Shown: positions 53,183-64,000 of the stretch, piece by piece
Position numbering within the stretch: the first letter of the stretch is position 1
Layout of the letters: every line of letters starts with the position of its first letter
Origin: Hyaloscypha bicolor E
Lineage: Eukaryota > Ascomycota > Leotiomycetes > Helotiales > Hyaloscyphaceae
Direction: 5' to 3'
DNA length: 64,000 nt
Assembly: GCF_002865645.1 (NCBI RefSeq)
Contig: NW_020194708.1
Span: forward strand, 248,001-312,000
Program-made: the position numbers and the translations under genes
Notes under the pieces: generated by a model
What the model was told of the DNA's origin: nothing
Seen by the model: the letters and a program-made list of their open reading frames with translations, nothing else
The model's database searches: none

Positions 53183-56100
53183 TAATGACCTTTTATATTA
53201 AAAGAAGGAAAACATAGAAATAAAAATTTCCTTTAAGAAAGGTTATAAGTTTATAATTTATATTAAAAGTAAACCATAGCTTACTTATTTTCTCTTTAAA
53301 GTATATAATAACTAAATATAAGAAAGTAAAGGCATAGAAGCGAGGAAAGCCATTATATATAAAGGAGTGGTGACGCGCGTAGTTGGCAATGAGATTATTT
53401 TTAGCCTTAAATGAAAAAAAGGTATAGGAGAAGGCTAAGGTTGAGAAAAAGAAGATGGAGTGTCACCTATTTTAATTGGCGTGAGTGAGCAAATGAGAGA
53501 ATATCAAACTCTATTTTAGCAACCGGCAGCGAATTTTAGAGCCTCTATCACGACCCGTGGCTGGTGTTCTGGAAGCAGAATCAGCTGTATTGGGTGTGTA
53601 TGTAAAACGTCTAAAGAGAGAAGAGAGGAGCAGGGAGCTCAAGCTAAGTACAGGGTGCCACGCTAGGGCCAGGTCATGTGACGCTGACGTCACAACAGCC
53701 TCCTAGCCCCATCATAGTCAGATCTGCGCCGCAGAGCTTGTACCTTTTGCAAAGCTCCTGAAAACTCTGGCTACCTATTTCCTGGACGGATCAGCCTGGG
53801 GAGTCATGGCGAAAGAAAATATCTCCCCACATCGCATAAGTAAGAAGCTAAATTCCTTGCTATACATCCCGCGTTTCACAGCATCAACTTTGTGGAATTG
53901 TTCCAACATTTGTGCCTCATGAGAAGTCGTCTGACACTTCTTCAACAGTGCTCAAGGAAGCTACCTTGTCAGAGTAGCCATGGCGGCGATAACAGATTGA
54001 GTCGAATTCAAGGTGATGATGAAAAGGCCAAAATACGACCCCTATAAAAATATGAATTGTTGTAGTCATGTGGCTTGCACTCGTTGCCGAGGTAGTTCTC
54101 AGAAAAGTGAGGGGTTGTATAACCGAAGCGTGAGCAGAACAAATCAAATAGGGAGGCTGAGGAACAAATGCTCTCCTATTATTTATTTATTCGCACACTG
54201 CCACCAACTCTGATTTCCAGACAACAAGAATCCATCATTACGACTCTCAGAGGACGTCCCTTTAAGAAACAAGTATTCTCATAAAACAAAATCCTGTCCG
54301 ATTGATCGACTTGGTCAACTCAATTGCCTCAAATTCGAAAGGCTTTCTTTGGTAGAGAAACTCGATGTGCAACAAAACTATCAAAACACGTGAGATTAGG
54401 TAACAAACAGTTATTCAATAGTTAGAATTCTGGAGGGTGAGTTGTAGGGACTTAAATCGAGTATTGTCCAATCTGTTGAACTCGATTACTTCAAATTCGA
54501 AGGAATTTCTTCGAGCGAGAAAAACGATCTGTAACAAAACTATTAGAACACGTGAGATGAGGTAATGAGTAGTAAGTTAGAAGCTGAAATTTGTACAGAA
54601 CTGGGCATGAGTATTGAGTTATTTTATTAAGGAACGTTGTTGGGTCGGTTCTTTAAAAATCGGGCTCAAGCCTTCAGATCCTGAAGTTCGGCACTTGTTG
54701 AAAAATAGATGTGCAACAGAAGAGTGATAGCACGTGAAATTATGTAACGCGGCCAGTCAATAGCTGTGATTCATATTAAGGTGAGTTCAAAATATCAAGT
54801 TGCAGCCAACTCGCTTCACTCCACACCTAGGCAAGGAGGATGCTCTCAAAATTCCGTACAGCTTTGAATTGCAGTATATAGCACAAGATCAAGAATAAGT
54901 GAGATTATATATTATTAAGTGAGATATATCAGAAATCGGGATTCTGTAATGGAATTAAGGGCGGCAGTTGAGTGAAATTATTTAATTAATTCTTTCAAAT
55001 CGATTTAAGGAATTGAGGTCAGATCTGGCCTCAGTTCGGCAATATTCGAAATATAGATATATAATAAAATAAGGATAACACGTGAAATTATATCATAAAC
55101 GGCAACTTAAAATAAAGTGAATATAGTATAATTTAGGGTAAAACAAGATAGAGGTTACAGAATTAGGGGCTCGCTTAGCCGGTAGCATTGGGTTAGCTAG
55201 AAGGGTTTACGGGCCAATCGCCTAAACTAGCCAATTACTTAAAAAAGATCAACTTTTCTCTTATTATTTATAATATTAATAATTAATTAAAAATATTATT
55301 TCTCTTAATTATAATAGTTTTTATTTAAGAAATTCTTTTAATTATTATTTTTATATAATTTTAAATTTCTTAAATTATATATAAAAACTTAATTTTATTA
55401 ATTTTAAAAAATAATATTATAAAAAAGAAAATTCTTTTATAAATTTATTTAAAAAAAATTAATAAAATATTTATAATATTAATTAAGGGCTTTAAATAAT
55501 ATAAGTATTAGTTTATTATAAATATATAATATAATATATAATATAATATATAAGTTATTAAAGAAATTATTAAAATAGCTATATTATAAATATTCTAGTT
55601 ATATAACTAGTTATATAAGCTTGTATTATATATATAACTCGACTAATAGACTAGTTTCTATTAGATTTAGTAGATTTAGGAATTATATATTAATACTATA
55701 ATTTATAATTCTTATTTCTAAATATTAATTACTTTACTAACTTTAATATACTAGTATTTTATATATATTATTAGTAAACTAATAGTAGTTTAATTTTAAA
55801 ATGAGAATTATAATATTATAATATTAATATATAATTTCTAAATCTATTAAGCCTAATAAGAACTAGCTACTAATTAAATTATTTATATAATTATTATTTC
55901 TTATTACTTTTAAGTTATATAATTATATTATATAATTATTAATAATTATAATTATACTAATACTAGAATATTTTTCTTTAATTATATACTAATTTTCTAA
56001 TTCGGCCTAATACTAAGCTTCCTAAATACTTTATATATTTATATATTTATATATTTTATTTTATTTTATATTTATATTAATTAGATATTTAAAAGTACTT

Positions 56101-57169
56101 AATAGCTTTAATTTTATTATAAAGTTAATAAGATTTAATTCTCTTTTAATTCATTTGATTTCTATAATCCCTCGTTATTTATATATTTAATAAAAGTGTA
56201 TTATATTAATTATTAAGTATTTAATTTAATAAAGTATTTATATAATAACTTCAAATTTATATAAATAACTAATAATAGTTCTATTTCTAATACTTTATTA
56301 ATTATAAATTTAACTAAAGTATTTATATAAAGCTATAAGCTATATTATATAATTCTAAAACTATAATACTTCTAGTAACTCTTTTATATTTAATAAAAAA
56401 CTAGTAAATAATATTAGTATATTTAGTTTTATTAACTAAATCTAGAATATATTCGATTTAAGAAAAGAAATCTTTATTATTTATAAATAAAGCATTCGTA
56501 AAAATAATTAAATATAAGGAATTCTTTACTAGCTTTATAAATCTTAGTTCTTTAGTAATATTCTTAATTTGCTATTAATTATATTTATTAAATACCTTTA
56601 TATAAATTTCCGAGAATTTAATAGCTTATTATTCTCTTTTATAATTACCCTCTCTTGAGCCCCTAACTTTAATAGAATTAACGACCTTACCCTTAATATT
56701 ACTATTGTGAGAGGGAAACTGCAATAAGACAAAAAATTATATAGAGGATACCGGAGTGCAAAACGTGACTAAATAGCAAAACAACAAGAACAGGGACATA
56801 TGCAGTAAAGCAAAAAACAGTGCACAATAGTAAAGACGTTAATTGATTGATATGAAAGAAGGTTGTTTATCTAGACGTACGGAAAAGGCCAGCTTTCTTA
56901 TATGATTCCCTCAAGTCACATAACGACGGCCCTGGCCTTTGTCATGTGATCACAACACCAAAACTGCCAAAACAGCATGATTTTTATGGAGTACGACTTG
57001 CCATACCACAACATCCCTTCGTCCGGTGAGACATTACTAGCGTGGGCAGGGGGTGCCTGGCACTAAACAGGGGCGTCTCGCCTGGCTGGCGGGGCATAAA
57101 ATTATGTACCTTTGGCAACAGAGTTGGACAAAGAGTACGCAGAACCTCTCGGCCCAACGCATATATTTT
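53183..57169. other. 4-kb gene-free interval with repeats and RIP island
   Basis: No gene model is supported. 53190-53500 is moderately AT-rich, 54300-55130 holds a degenerate tandem repeat (listed), and 55230-56700 is a severe AT island of tata/ttaat runs with no frames, resembling RIP-erased transposon DNA. Inverted matches of ttaggggctc at 55166-55175 and 56656-56665 may be remnants of element ends, but no target duplication is visible. 56700-57169 returns to normal composition. Confidence 0.7.
54300..55130. repeat. degenerate tandem repeat of ~162/182-bp alternating units
   Basis: A conserved CACGTGA(G/A)ATtaxGTAA core recurs at 54387, 54549, 54731, (weak, taagtgagattat) 54896 and 55079. 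Spacings are 162, 182, 165 and 183, so the repeat may be a dimer of about 346 bp. Each unit also carries an upstream tcaaattcga-like and a gatgtgcaacaaaa-like element. Copies differ mainly by C-to-T/G-to-A type changes. Confidence 0.65.
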
Positions 57170-60043
57170 CTATCTTTCTACAACACTGCTCCGTTTGCTG
57201 CTCAGTACACTATAGCTAGACTTAGAATTCAAGGTCCGAGACCTGTTTCTCATCTCAAATCGCTCCCCTTGCATTTGCAACTCCGCTCCTCGTCCCTCCT
57301 GAATGTAAAAATGGCCCGAAACGTCTTGCTTCACATGCCAATCAACATTCAACTGTCCGTCCTCAGGTCCAGCACCACAACTACCGCTCATGCTGCCCGA
57401 AGGAGGGCTGTTAACAGCCAATGCAAACAGATTCTGCGGCTCGCTGTAATCTGTAACAAGCCCAGCGCGAAGAAATAGATAGACTAGGCAGAAAACATTG
57501 GTAACGAAGACCAAGAACAGGACGAGGTAGAATATACCTTGCCATCGCTGGTTTGGAATTATGCCTGAAGTGTATTGTTGTGAGGTGATGGAGGCGTTGA
57601 ACCGCTGGTATGAACCAGGCTCGAGTGAGGTGTTTTGGAAAGGCCAGAAATGATAGAACCCTGCGTCGACTGTGCTCAGAAGCAAGGTATCACCAGCCAT
57701 GACTGTGAGTGCCTCTGAAATACTCGGCATCAAGGGGTTCAAAGCGGAGCTGCCAGGACCGGTGTCGACAGAAATTAAGTTGGCCAGCATTCTGGACGTA
57801 GACGAGTTGGCGTTAGTGATCCCAGTGTTCAAAGATAGCGAGATCATCCAGTCCCAGCCGATGTTCTTCCAATCAAAGTTTCTGGATATTGGCGGATCAG
57901 GAACAGAGCTATCATGCCTCATCTTATCGTTTGGGTCGTCGCAGAGCGATTGAAGAGTTGCTCCACTAAGACCAGATATGTTGAAGGAGGTGCTGCAAGC
58001 GGGGTATAGAAAAGACTTTAATTCGCAGAGAGTATAATCAGAGGTGAGAGCATCCGAAGTTTTGATAAGTAGGTATATTGCATCGCTGTTCGACATCGTA
58101 ACATTTGCGATAGAGTTGTATTCGATCGGTAACTGACAAGTTTTAGATGGAACACTGGACAAGAGGATATGACTGACCATTGGAAACACTGGAGGTTGAC
58201 GGTGGTACTTTGAGCCCCACTCAAAGATATCGTCGACCACTGTGCTGTTCAAGTACGATTCTCCGGGTAACAGTTGGACATCATTCGCATAATCTGCTGA
58301 TGCAAGCTTTTGAGTTGGGTTGTCCTTCGATGTCAGAATAGTCGCATTTGGCCATGTGACACAGATCAGAGGAGCAATCTCGGTCTCATTGACATTCGCA
58401 CAGAGAACATTGACCGCTGAACTAACTACTGAAGCCTTCAGCGAATATTCTCCCACGCCTCCCAACTCAGCAGGTTGAACGATCCCATTCTTTGGGTCTT
58501 TGGCGGCAGCAGTAATGCCAGCGTGAGGCATTGCGAGGGTCACATTATTTACAATTCTGTTGTATTGTTCGTATGATGCCGTCATGTTGCTCGAGTTTGT
58601 CGCAATCCAGCTACCGATCGCCGTGGTGTTGTCGAATAGCATGCCCGTAGCATTGGGGCGAAATGCAAGATCAGAAGAGGCACCTTCACCTCCTTCGTGA
58701 ACGTGGGCCCAGGTCCCAAGGGAGCTTGCAGCATTGTGATACGCTGTAATACTGTTAGGCATCCTTCACTCAAGCAAGGATCGAGCTTACATTAGCCAGC
58801 GTTCTCTATGTCTAAACAAGTAATCTCCGAAAAGTCGGAATCGACATCGGCAGTGATGGGAGTTTGGCAGTTCTTTTTCATATATAATGGGTTGGCGTAA
58901 ATGGTCTTCACTACACCTTCCATGAGAATATTATCCCAATAACCGAAACGTAGGTGTGGAGATACGAGAGCATCGGATGTTGTAGTATAGAACATCGATA
59001 TCAGGGCCGCAATAAGAGTAGCGACTCCTAGAAAAGAAAGCGCAACATGGCGAAGGTATTGAAAATGCGTGATCATAAATCCTGGCGGGATGACCCAAGT
59101 TCGTAGAGTACGTTCTGCAATCGTAACTCCGCGAGATGCCTTAACAAGAGATCGCCGGCTCAGTACTTGACCTAGGAAGGCGACGAAGACGGTGACAAAG
59201 GACAGTTCAATTGTCTTTGCAAGGAGTGTGAAGATGATGGACGCTGTTGCAGGAGTGAGAGAGCCGCCAGATCGGATGGTTCGTCCCCATCTAGGCTGCG
59301 TCATTGCAATCGCAAGCCATATGCCGGAGAACACTGTTGAGTATACTGATAGAAGTAATATAGAAATCGAGAGCCAATTTGTTCGCTCGACGTGTAGGTC
59401 TCGAGTTGGCGGGCAGGAATCCAAAAGCTCTGTCAGAGGCCTCCTAGTCAGCACCTCCACCAGAGGACAGGAAAGTTACATACTGATAATATCCACATCG
59501 TTTCCGACTGCTCTTCCACTGCCGCCCATTTGCCCTAATGCAAAACTCAACCCGTCTTCAGATATGTGCCCAGTTTTCGAAGTTTCTTGCCCGCCCTCGG
59601 TTTCCTCTCTCAGACGTCCCCGGTCGCTTCCATCATATTTGTTGCGCCCAGAGATGGATCTCACGAAATCTGGCAACAAGAAAGGCCTCGATGATCCTGG
59701 TGTGTGGGGGGGAACTTGGTATACTGGAGGGGGTGAAATTTTGATTCAGAGATAGCCGATGAAAAGGAGGCCCTTGACTGTTGGGAGGAGCGATTGAACC
59801 CGATGTGCCGGCCCGGCCGATTCCAAGGCCTTGCAGTTCACTATCAGGGGTTTCGGATGCCGCTATTAATGGAATTGAAGACGAGAATCGCGGCGTAGGA
59901 TCTGAATCGTCGATGGGGACCTGCGAGTACATTCTGCGAGAGCCATGGCGAGGCTGAGCAAAGACTGGAGAGGTATTTGCTGTGGATGTGTCTGAGAAAT
60001 CACTCACCTCGCCTTTGGGGAGTGTTCTTCCGTTGTTGGCCAT
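57170..60043 (-). pseudogene. polytopic membrane glycoprotein gene interrupted by one in-frame TAA
   Basis: Four exons: 59725-60043, 59484-59669, 58791-59429 and 57170-58743; introns of 55, 54 and 47 nt. Frame is exact over 906 codons except for a TAA at 58792-58794, one base before the third intron. Spliced sequence reads NAG-stop-SYHNAASSLGTW. CAA to TAA would be a single CpA-to-TpA change. The N-terminus (about 170 residues) is cytosolic and disordered. Three spans follow (WLSISILLLSVYSTVFSGIW, SIIFTLLAKTIELSFVTVFV, VALSFLGVATLIAALISMFY). A ~480-residue ectodomain rich in NxS/T sites and a last span (GIFYLVLFLVFVTNVFCLVY) come next, then a cytosolic tail. I know related large fungal membrane proteins with this layout but no function. 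If not a pseudogene, the product stops after the third span. Confidence 0.75.
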
Positions 60044-60445
60044 TGTTTTCAGCGATCAATTGGTAATTGAAGGGCGACAAATGAATGAATAGTCATGATT
60101 TCGCGATATGTTTGCTTCAACGATAGACGAAGCTTGAGCAAACAATTAACGTCATTGGTGACTATTGTACCACCACGTGAGACATCACGGAAGCGCGGAG
60201 CCGTGGAAGAGACGTTGTGCAACTCCAGTATTCGTCATGAAGATGTAGAAGATGATGTTGTCCGAACCTTTAAATTTTCGGCGAATAAACTACCAAGTCC
60301 GAGTGGGTAGGGGGGAAGGGTGGGTCTCGCTGGTTGTGATCGACTGCGAAGTGGAAGACCGAATCGACTATTGCCTGGATGAACATCAAATGTTGCCAGT
60401 TGAGAGCCAGCACAGCCAAGAACTATCTGACCAAGAAGGAAGTAA
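60044..60445. other. interval between two minus-strand genes
   Basis: 402 nt: promoter of the membrane-protein gene and 3' UTR of the regulator gene. No coding sequence recognised. Confidence 0.5.
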
Positions 60446-62250
60446 TTAAGTCTCGGGACTGCATCCAATGTTCTCCAACGACCAAACTTCCGTAGCAGAT
60501 CGGTCCATTATCCGATCATCCACAGGCTCCGCAAATTCGGACAAGAATCTCAGCATCCACTGATCAAGTCTGAAAGAGTCATCCATCGAGCTCCTACAAG
60601 CCTTGTGAAATGCCTGCAATCTTGTAAAGCAGATATCGAGAGTTGGCCAATACGCCCTCAACTGACTCAGGATTTCAAAATTTCGCTCAAGCCTTCTCCT
60701 CGCTGTCATAATCTGCGCTGCATTGTCGCTGAATAATAAGGTGTGGATTTGTACAGTGGATGCAATCACCATAATATGACCGACCATTGTATACCGCACA
60801 TCACAGCTCGGTATCGAATTTGCGGCATATATGATCTCGCAAAGTGATTCGGCGTATGATTTGCAGCGATCCGCGTAGAATCGCGCACTCAACACCGTAC
60901 CGGTGCAATCACCGTGGAGGAATTGATAAAAGAGGAGTTGCCCAAAATGATAATATCCAAGATATACCGCAACAAACATCCTTCCAAGCCCTCGCGAAGC
61001 GTAACGTTGCAGGTTGGTAGGCGTATTGTGCATGGAGGGTGGGAGACTGTTATGCCATTCGTCAAGTGCGTTTGACAAACCCATTACTTCATTCTCAAGT
61101 ACAACACCCGAGGTAGCCCCTGAGACAGTTCGTTCATTCAGCAAGTTTATTTCAAGGAGGATACGGTTGAGCTTGATCATGTGGGCCAGTAACGAGGAGC
61201 CATGATCTACGGTCCAGGGAATAGCTTCTGCTTGCCTGGGAGCAAGAAATCCAACGTCGTCCATTGGGAGGGGTAAGGTATCGAGGACCGGCATCTGTCT
61301 TGCAAGCCCAACGCCTGTTGAAGACCAGACATCGATCATGCAGAGCGACCACCAAACTTTGTCTGTTACCATGCGATCTCAAGGACTACGTAATCTTGCG
61401 ACTCACCTCGTATGTTCACTTCACGCTCTACTGGGTCCGAGGTGGGTTTGCTTGCAAGATTTAGAAGATTTGCGATACGGCACGCAACGGAGTAATAGAC
61501 TGCCTCTGCCTGTGCCTCCCCATGAGTAATGCTAAACGCACCAAGCAAGACGCAGGCCTGCGCAGTGGTCAAGGATACGTCTCTGAGATTGAGAAGTCGA
61601 CTGCTCTCTTCTGCATAACGATCCCCCCTTTCTCTGGGATTTATATCTGCGAAGAATGGGTTGCTTGAAAATCTGGGCCACGTTAGCAACAGCGCCTTTT
61701 GTGTGATAGAAGGGGGAAGACCAACCTCGCCGACAGGGCCATCATAGCCAAAAGAAGAACGGGTGAAGCACGTCTTTGTTTGACATCTTCAAGTACAGTT
61801 GGTTTATGGAAAAGAGAATGAAACTGGTCGTGGATGAAATCGAAATATAAATTCACGAGCTCAAGGCAAATTGATGGAGGAGGTAACGTATCTGAAGACG
61901 GTGCCGCTGCCTGAGGCGACATCACTCGAGGCAGTAGAATATTTGAGACGGAGGCATTAGATGCAGGTTCTGCGGCTTGCAAGTTGGAGGAGCTGTCTCG
62001 TGTGCACTGGATACCACGTTCTGAGCAATAAGTGCACGACACGCCAAACTGAGAGGCGTCGCACTTTCGGCGTCTATCTCTAATCGGACACTGTCAGTAA
62101 CTATGCTATGCAAACAAAAGGAAGTGCCTACAAGCAATCAACGGCATGAAAGGTATGGACAGAAAGCTCAATGATTCTGCAAAGCGCCGAAAGCTGGGGG
62201 AACGGAAGGATTGCTTACCTGCATGCTTGGCAGGCAGTAGACACTCTCAT
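60446..62250 (-). CDS. Zn2Cys6 transcription factor with fungal_trans domain
   Basis: 522-residue nuclear regulator. Exons 62219-62250, 61726-62079, 61407-61672 and 60446-61362; introns of 139, 53 and 44 nt close frame exactly. The zinc cluster is split by the first intron: MRVSTACQACR joins DRRRKCDASQFGVSCTYCSERGIQC, giving CX2CX6CX9CX2CX6C. A Ser/Ala-rich linker follows. The middle-homology region includes ELVNLYFDFIHDQFHSLFHKPT, LLNLRDVSLTTAQACVLLGAF and VWWSLCMIDVWSSTGVGLARQMP. The distal part is helical without repeats. Compact size and lack of a long C-terminal activation tail are typical of many uncharacterised members. Target genes unknown; the adjacent membrane-protein gene is one candidate only because of proximity. 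Confidence 0.9.
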
Positions 62251-64000
62251 TTTGAGACCTATAGTACAGAGCTGTGCATGTAAGGTGTTTACCAGGCAGC
62301 GACGGTGCATACAGCGAACATGCTGAAGAAGTGACGTTGGGAAGACGCGGGGGACAAAAGCGGGGATGTGGGGATGCTTGACGCGAGCCCACAGTGCCGT
62401 GAAAACCCGCTTTAAAACGCTAATTTAGCGCCGTTCACATCAAATCCTGCCCGCATGCTTCACTCTCCTTACTTCCTTTATTTATTAAATAAACACGCGT
62501 CCACATATATATTTGTCATTATAAAGCGAAAGCGCACACTCTAGTTAGTCTATGTTATAAGTCTTATTATTTTTATATAAGTAGGTATTAAGTTATTAGA
62601 AAATCGAGAATTCCTTATATTTTGGAGTTGTGATATTTTTAGCCCAGAGTGCCGACAGAAACCTACTGATAAACAAACCAGGATTCGACACCTAAAGCGA
62701 AGGATAGTCTGCCTAGCTTGACTCTCTACCCCAGAGCCAGTGTAACTGTAACATAAATACCTAATATGAGAATTCTTAAGTGTTTGGCAGGTAGAAGCAA
62801 AAGCCGAAGGGTTCGAGAGATCCAAGCAAACCCTTCACCAAATATTGGGTTTCCGCCCATAATTTATCAAACCAACAATTTCTAGAGGCGATAGTAGCTT
62901 CAAATTCTCAACTCTGATATGATTTGAGGCATGAAACACAATGGGATCGAAACAAGGGAGCTCAATTCGCTGAGCATGTTGAGAGGGTAATTTTGAGGTC
63001 CTGCAAAGAGCATATAATTGATATAAATCGTAAGGTTTACTCGTGCCCAAAAATCAGAGTTTTATCCTTAGCGCCATTACGTGCAAACCAGCCATTTCAA
63101 CAGAGCGCGTGATAGTAGAATGCTACCCTTCTCAAAATCACTAACTAGAATATAAGTATAATATAATAGAATACACCTTATATATAGCCTTTAACTTCTT
63201 TATATAATAATTAATTATTTTATTGCATTTTAATTAATTATTTACTTGCTTATAAAAGCGAGAAAGCTTATTAATATATTTGTAATTAAGACTATTAATT
63301 TATATAATAATTTAAGTTATATTAATTTTTTAAGTAAAAGAAAAAACAAAGTTTTAATAGTATATATAATAAAGGAAAACAAGTAAATAATAATAATAAT
63401 AAAATATATATTTAAAAAGAAATATTTAAAAGTAAATATTTAAAAGTAAATATTTAAAAGTAAATATTTAAAAGTAAATATTTAAAAGTAAATATTTAAA
63501 AATAAATATTTAAAAGTAAATATTTAAAAGTAAATATTTAAAAGTAAATATTTAAAAATAAATATTTCGAAATTTCAATTAATTAATAAAATATATAAAG
63601 ATTTAAAATAAGATTTTTTTTTTTACTTTTATATAATAATAAGTCTTAAAAAATAAAGCTATTATTACTTAAAAAAACTAATAAATTTTTAATATTATAT
63701 TATATTATAATATATTAAAAGAAAAGCTTTAAAAATATTAAATATAAGTAATTACTAATAATAATTATAATTTATTTAAAAATTAATAAATTAATAATTA
63801 ATATTTAATTATAATATAAATTTTTTTTTAATTATATTATTTTAATATTTAAGTATTTTTATATTACTAATTTATTAATTTTAATAAAAGAAATTATTAT
63901 TATAAAATAATAATTAAATATATAAGGAATTTGTTTTATATAATTAAAATAAAATAAAACTAATAAAAAACTAGAAGTTATAAATAATAGCTTTTTAAAA
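62251..64000. other. promoter of the regulator, then AT-rich island to the window edge
   Basis: 62251-62460 is the regulator promoter. 62470-63110 is of mixed composition without supported frames. From 63110 to the right edge the DNA is AT-rich throughout (poly-A/T runs, tata, ttaat), again like RIP-erased repeat DNA, and includes the 14-bp array listed separately. Confidence 0.7.
63419..63567. repeat. 14-bp tandem repeat, about ten copies
   Basis: The unit aaatatttaaaagt repeats head-to-tail with only g/a differences at one position (aaaagt or aaaaat). It sits inside the terminal AT-rich island. Confidence 0.9.

Noticed and set aside
55166..56665. Possible transposon ends (inverted ttaggggctc)
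   Set aside because: Only ten matching bases and no target-site duplication at either end, unlike the well-supported elements at 30930-34310.
63419..63567. CRISPR-like array in the 14-bp repeat
   Set aside because: Repeats are contiguous without spacers, AT-only and in a eukaryotic genome; it is a simple satellite.

Overview
This window is nuclear DNA of a filamentous ascomycete (Pezizomycotina; a leotiomycete-like relative is my inference, not proven). The genes have several short introns of about 45-60 nt with GT(A/G)AGT-type donors. The gene set is typically fungal: Zn2Cys6 regulators, MFS permeases, a P450 and an ankyrin-rich STAND protein. Gene-rich segments alternate with very AT-rich, stop-riddled islands whose C-to-T bias looks like repeat-induced point mutation (RIP). 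Exon structures were built by eye from splice consensus, frame continuity and protein family sense. Reading frame closes exactly across every complete spliced model given; two further models need a premature stop codon to be ignored for the frame to continue.

Layout. 1-1283: 3'-truncated zinc alcohol dehydrogenase (-). 1284-4456: non-coding, with a 61-nt C homopolymer. 4457-7226: cutinase-factor-like Zn2Cys6 regulator (+). 7595-8975: divergent pair, CENP-S/MHF1 (-) and PGA2 (+). 9991-12713: disordered SR-rich protein with a three-fold CxxC module (+). 13111-14879: tandem pair of unknown paralogues (-) separated by a 16-bp tandem repeat. 15436-17779: pyroglutamyl peptidase (-) and BMT6 rRNA methyltransferase (+), divergent. 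19226-22127: broken secreted subtilase. 22799-25321: secreted/membrane protein whose frame is cut by one TGA. 25730-30358: GH27 alpha-galactosidase (-) and alpha-glucoside-type sugar permease (+), divergent around a palindromic CreA-like site; they probably act together in alpha-galactoside use.

30922-34318 is a transposon nest: a 566-bp MITE and a RIP-degraded 2.8-kb hAT element inserted at overlapping 8-bp targets, with a 309-bp solo LTR inside the hAT. 34385-35103: small single-pass surface protein. 35866-39892: 14-TM efflux pump and cytochrome P450, both (-), a possible remnant of a metabolite or detoxification locus. 39960-41150: RIP island.

41821-53182 is the most interesting segment: three neighbouring genes between AT-rich islands. 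They are an ankyrin-plus-subtilase protein (-), a 293-aa unknown beta-rich protein (-) and a 1745-residue NLR-like protein (+). The last combines an alpha/beta-hydrolase-like domain (Asp in place of the nucleophilic Ser), a NACHT-like core with no intact P-loop, about 20 ankyrin repeats and a C-terminal ZZ zinc finger. The layout is reminiscent of fungal immunity and allorecognition loci; this is inference.

53183-57169: gene-free, with a degenerate tandem repeat and a RIP island. 57170-60043: four-exon polytopic membrane glycoprotein gene carrying one in-frame TAA. 60446-62250: second Zn2Cys6 regulator (-). 62470-64000: AT-rich DNA with a 14-bp tandem array.
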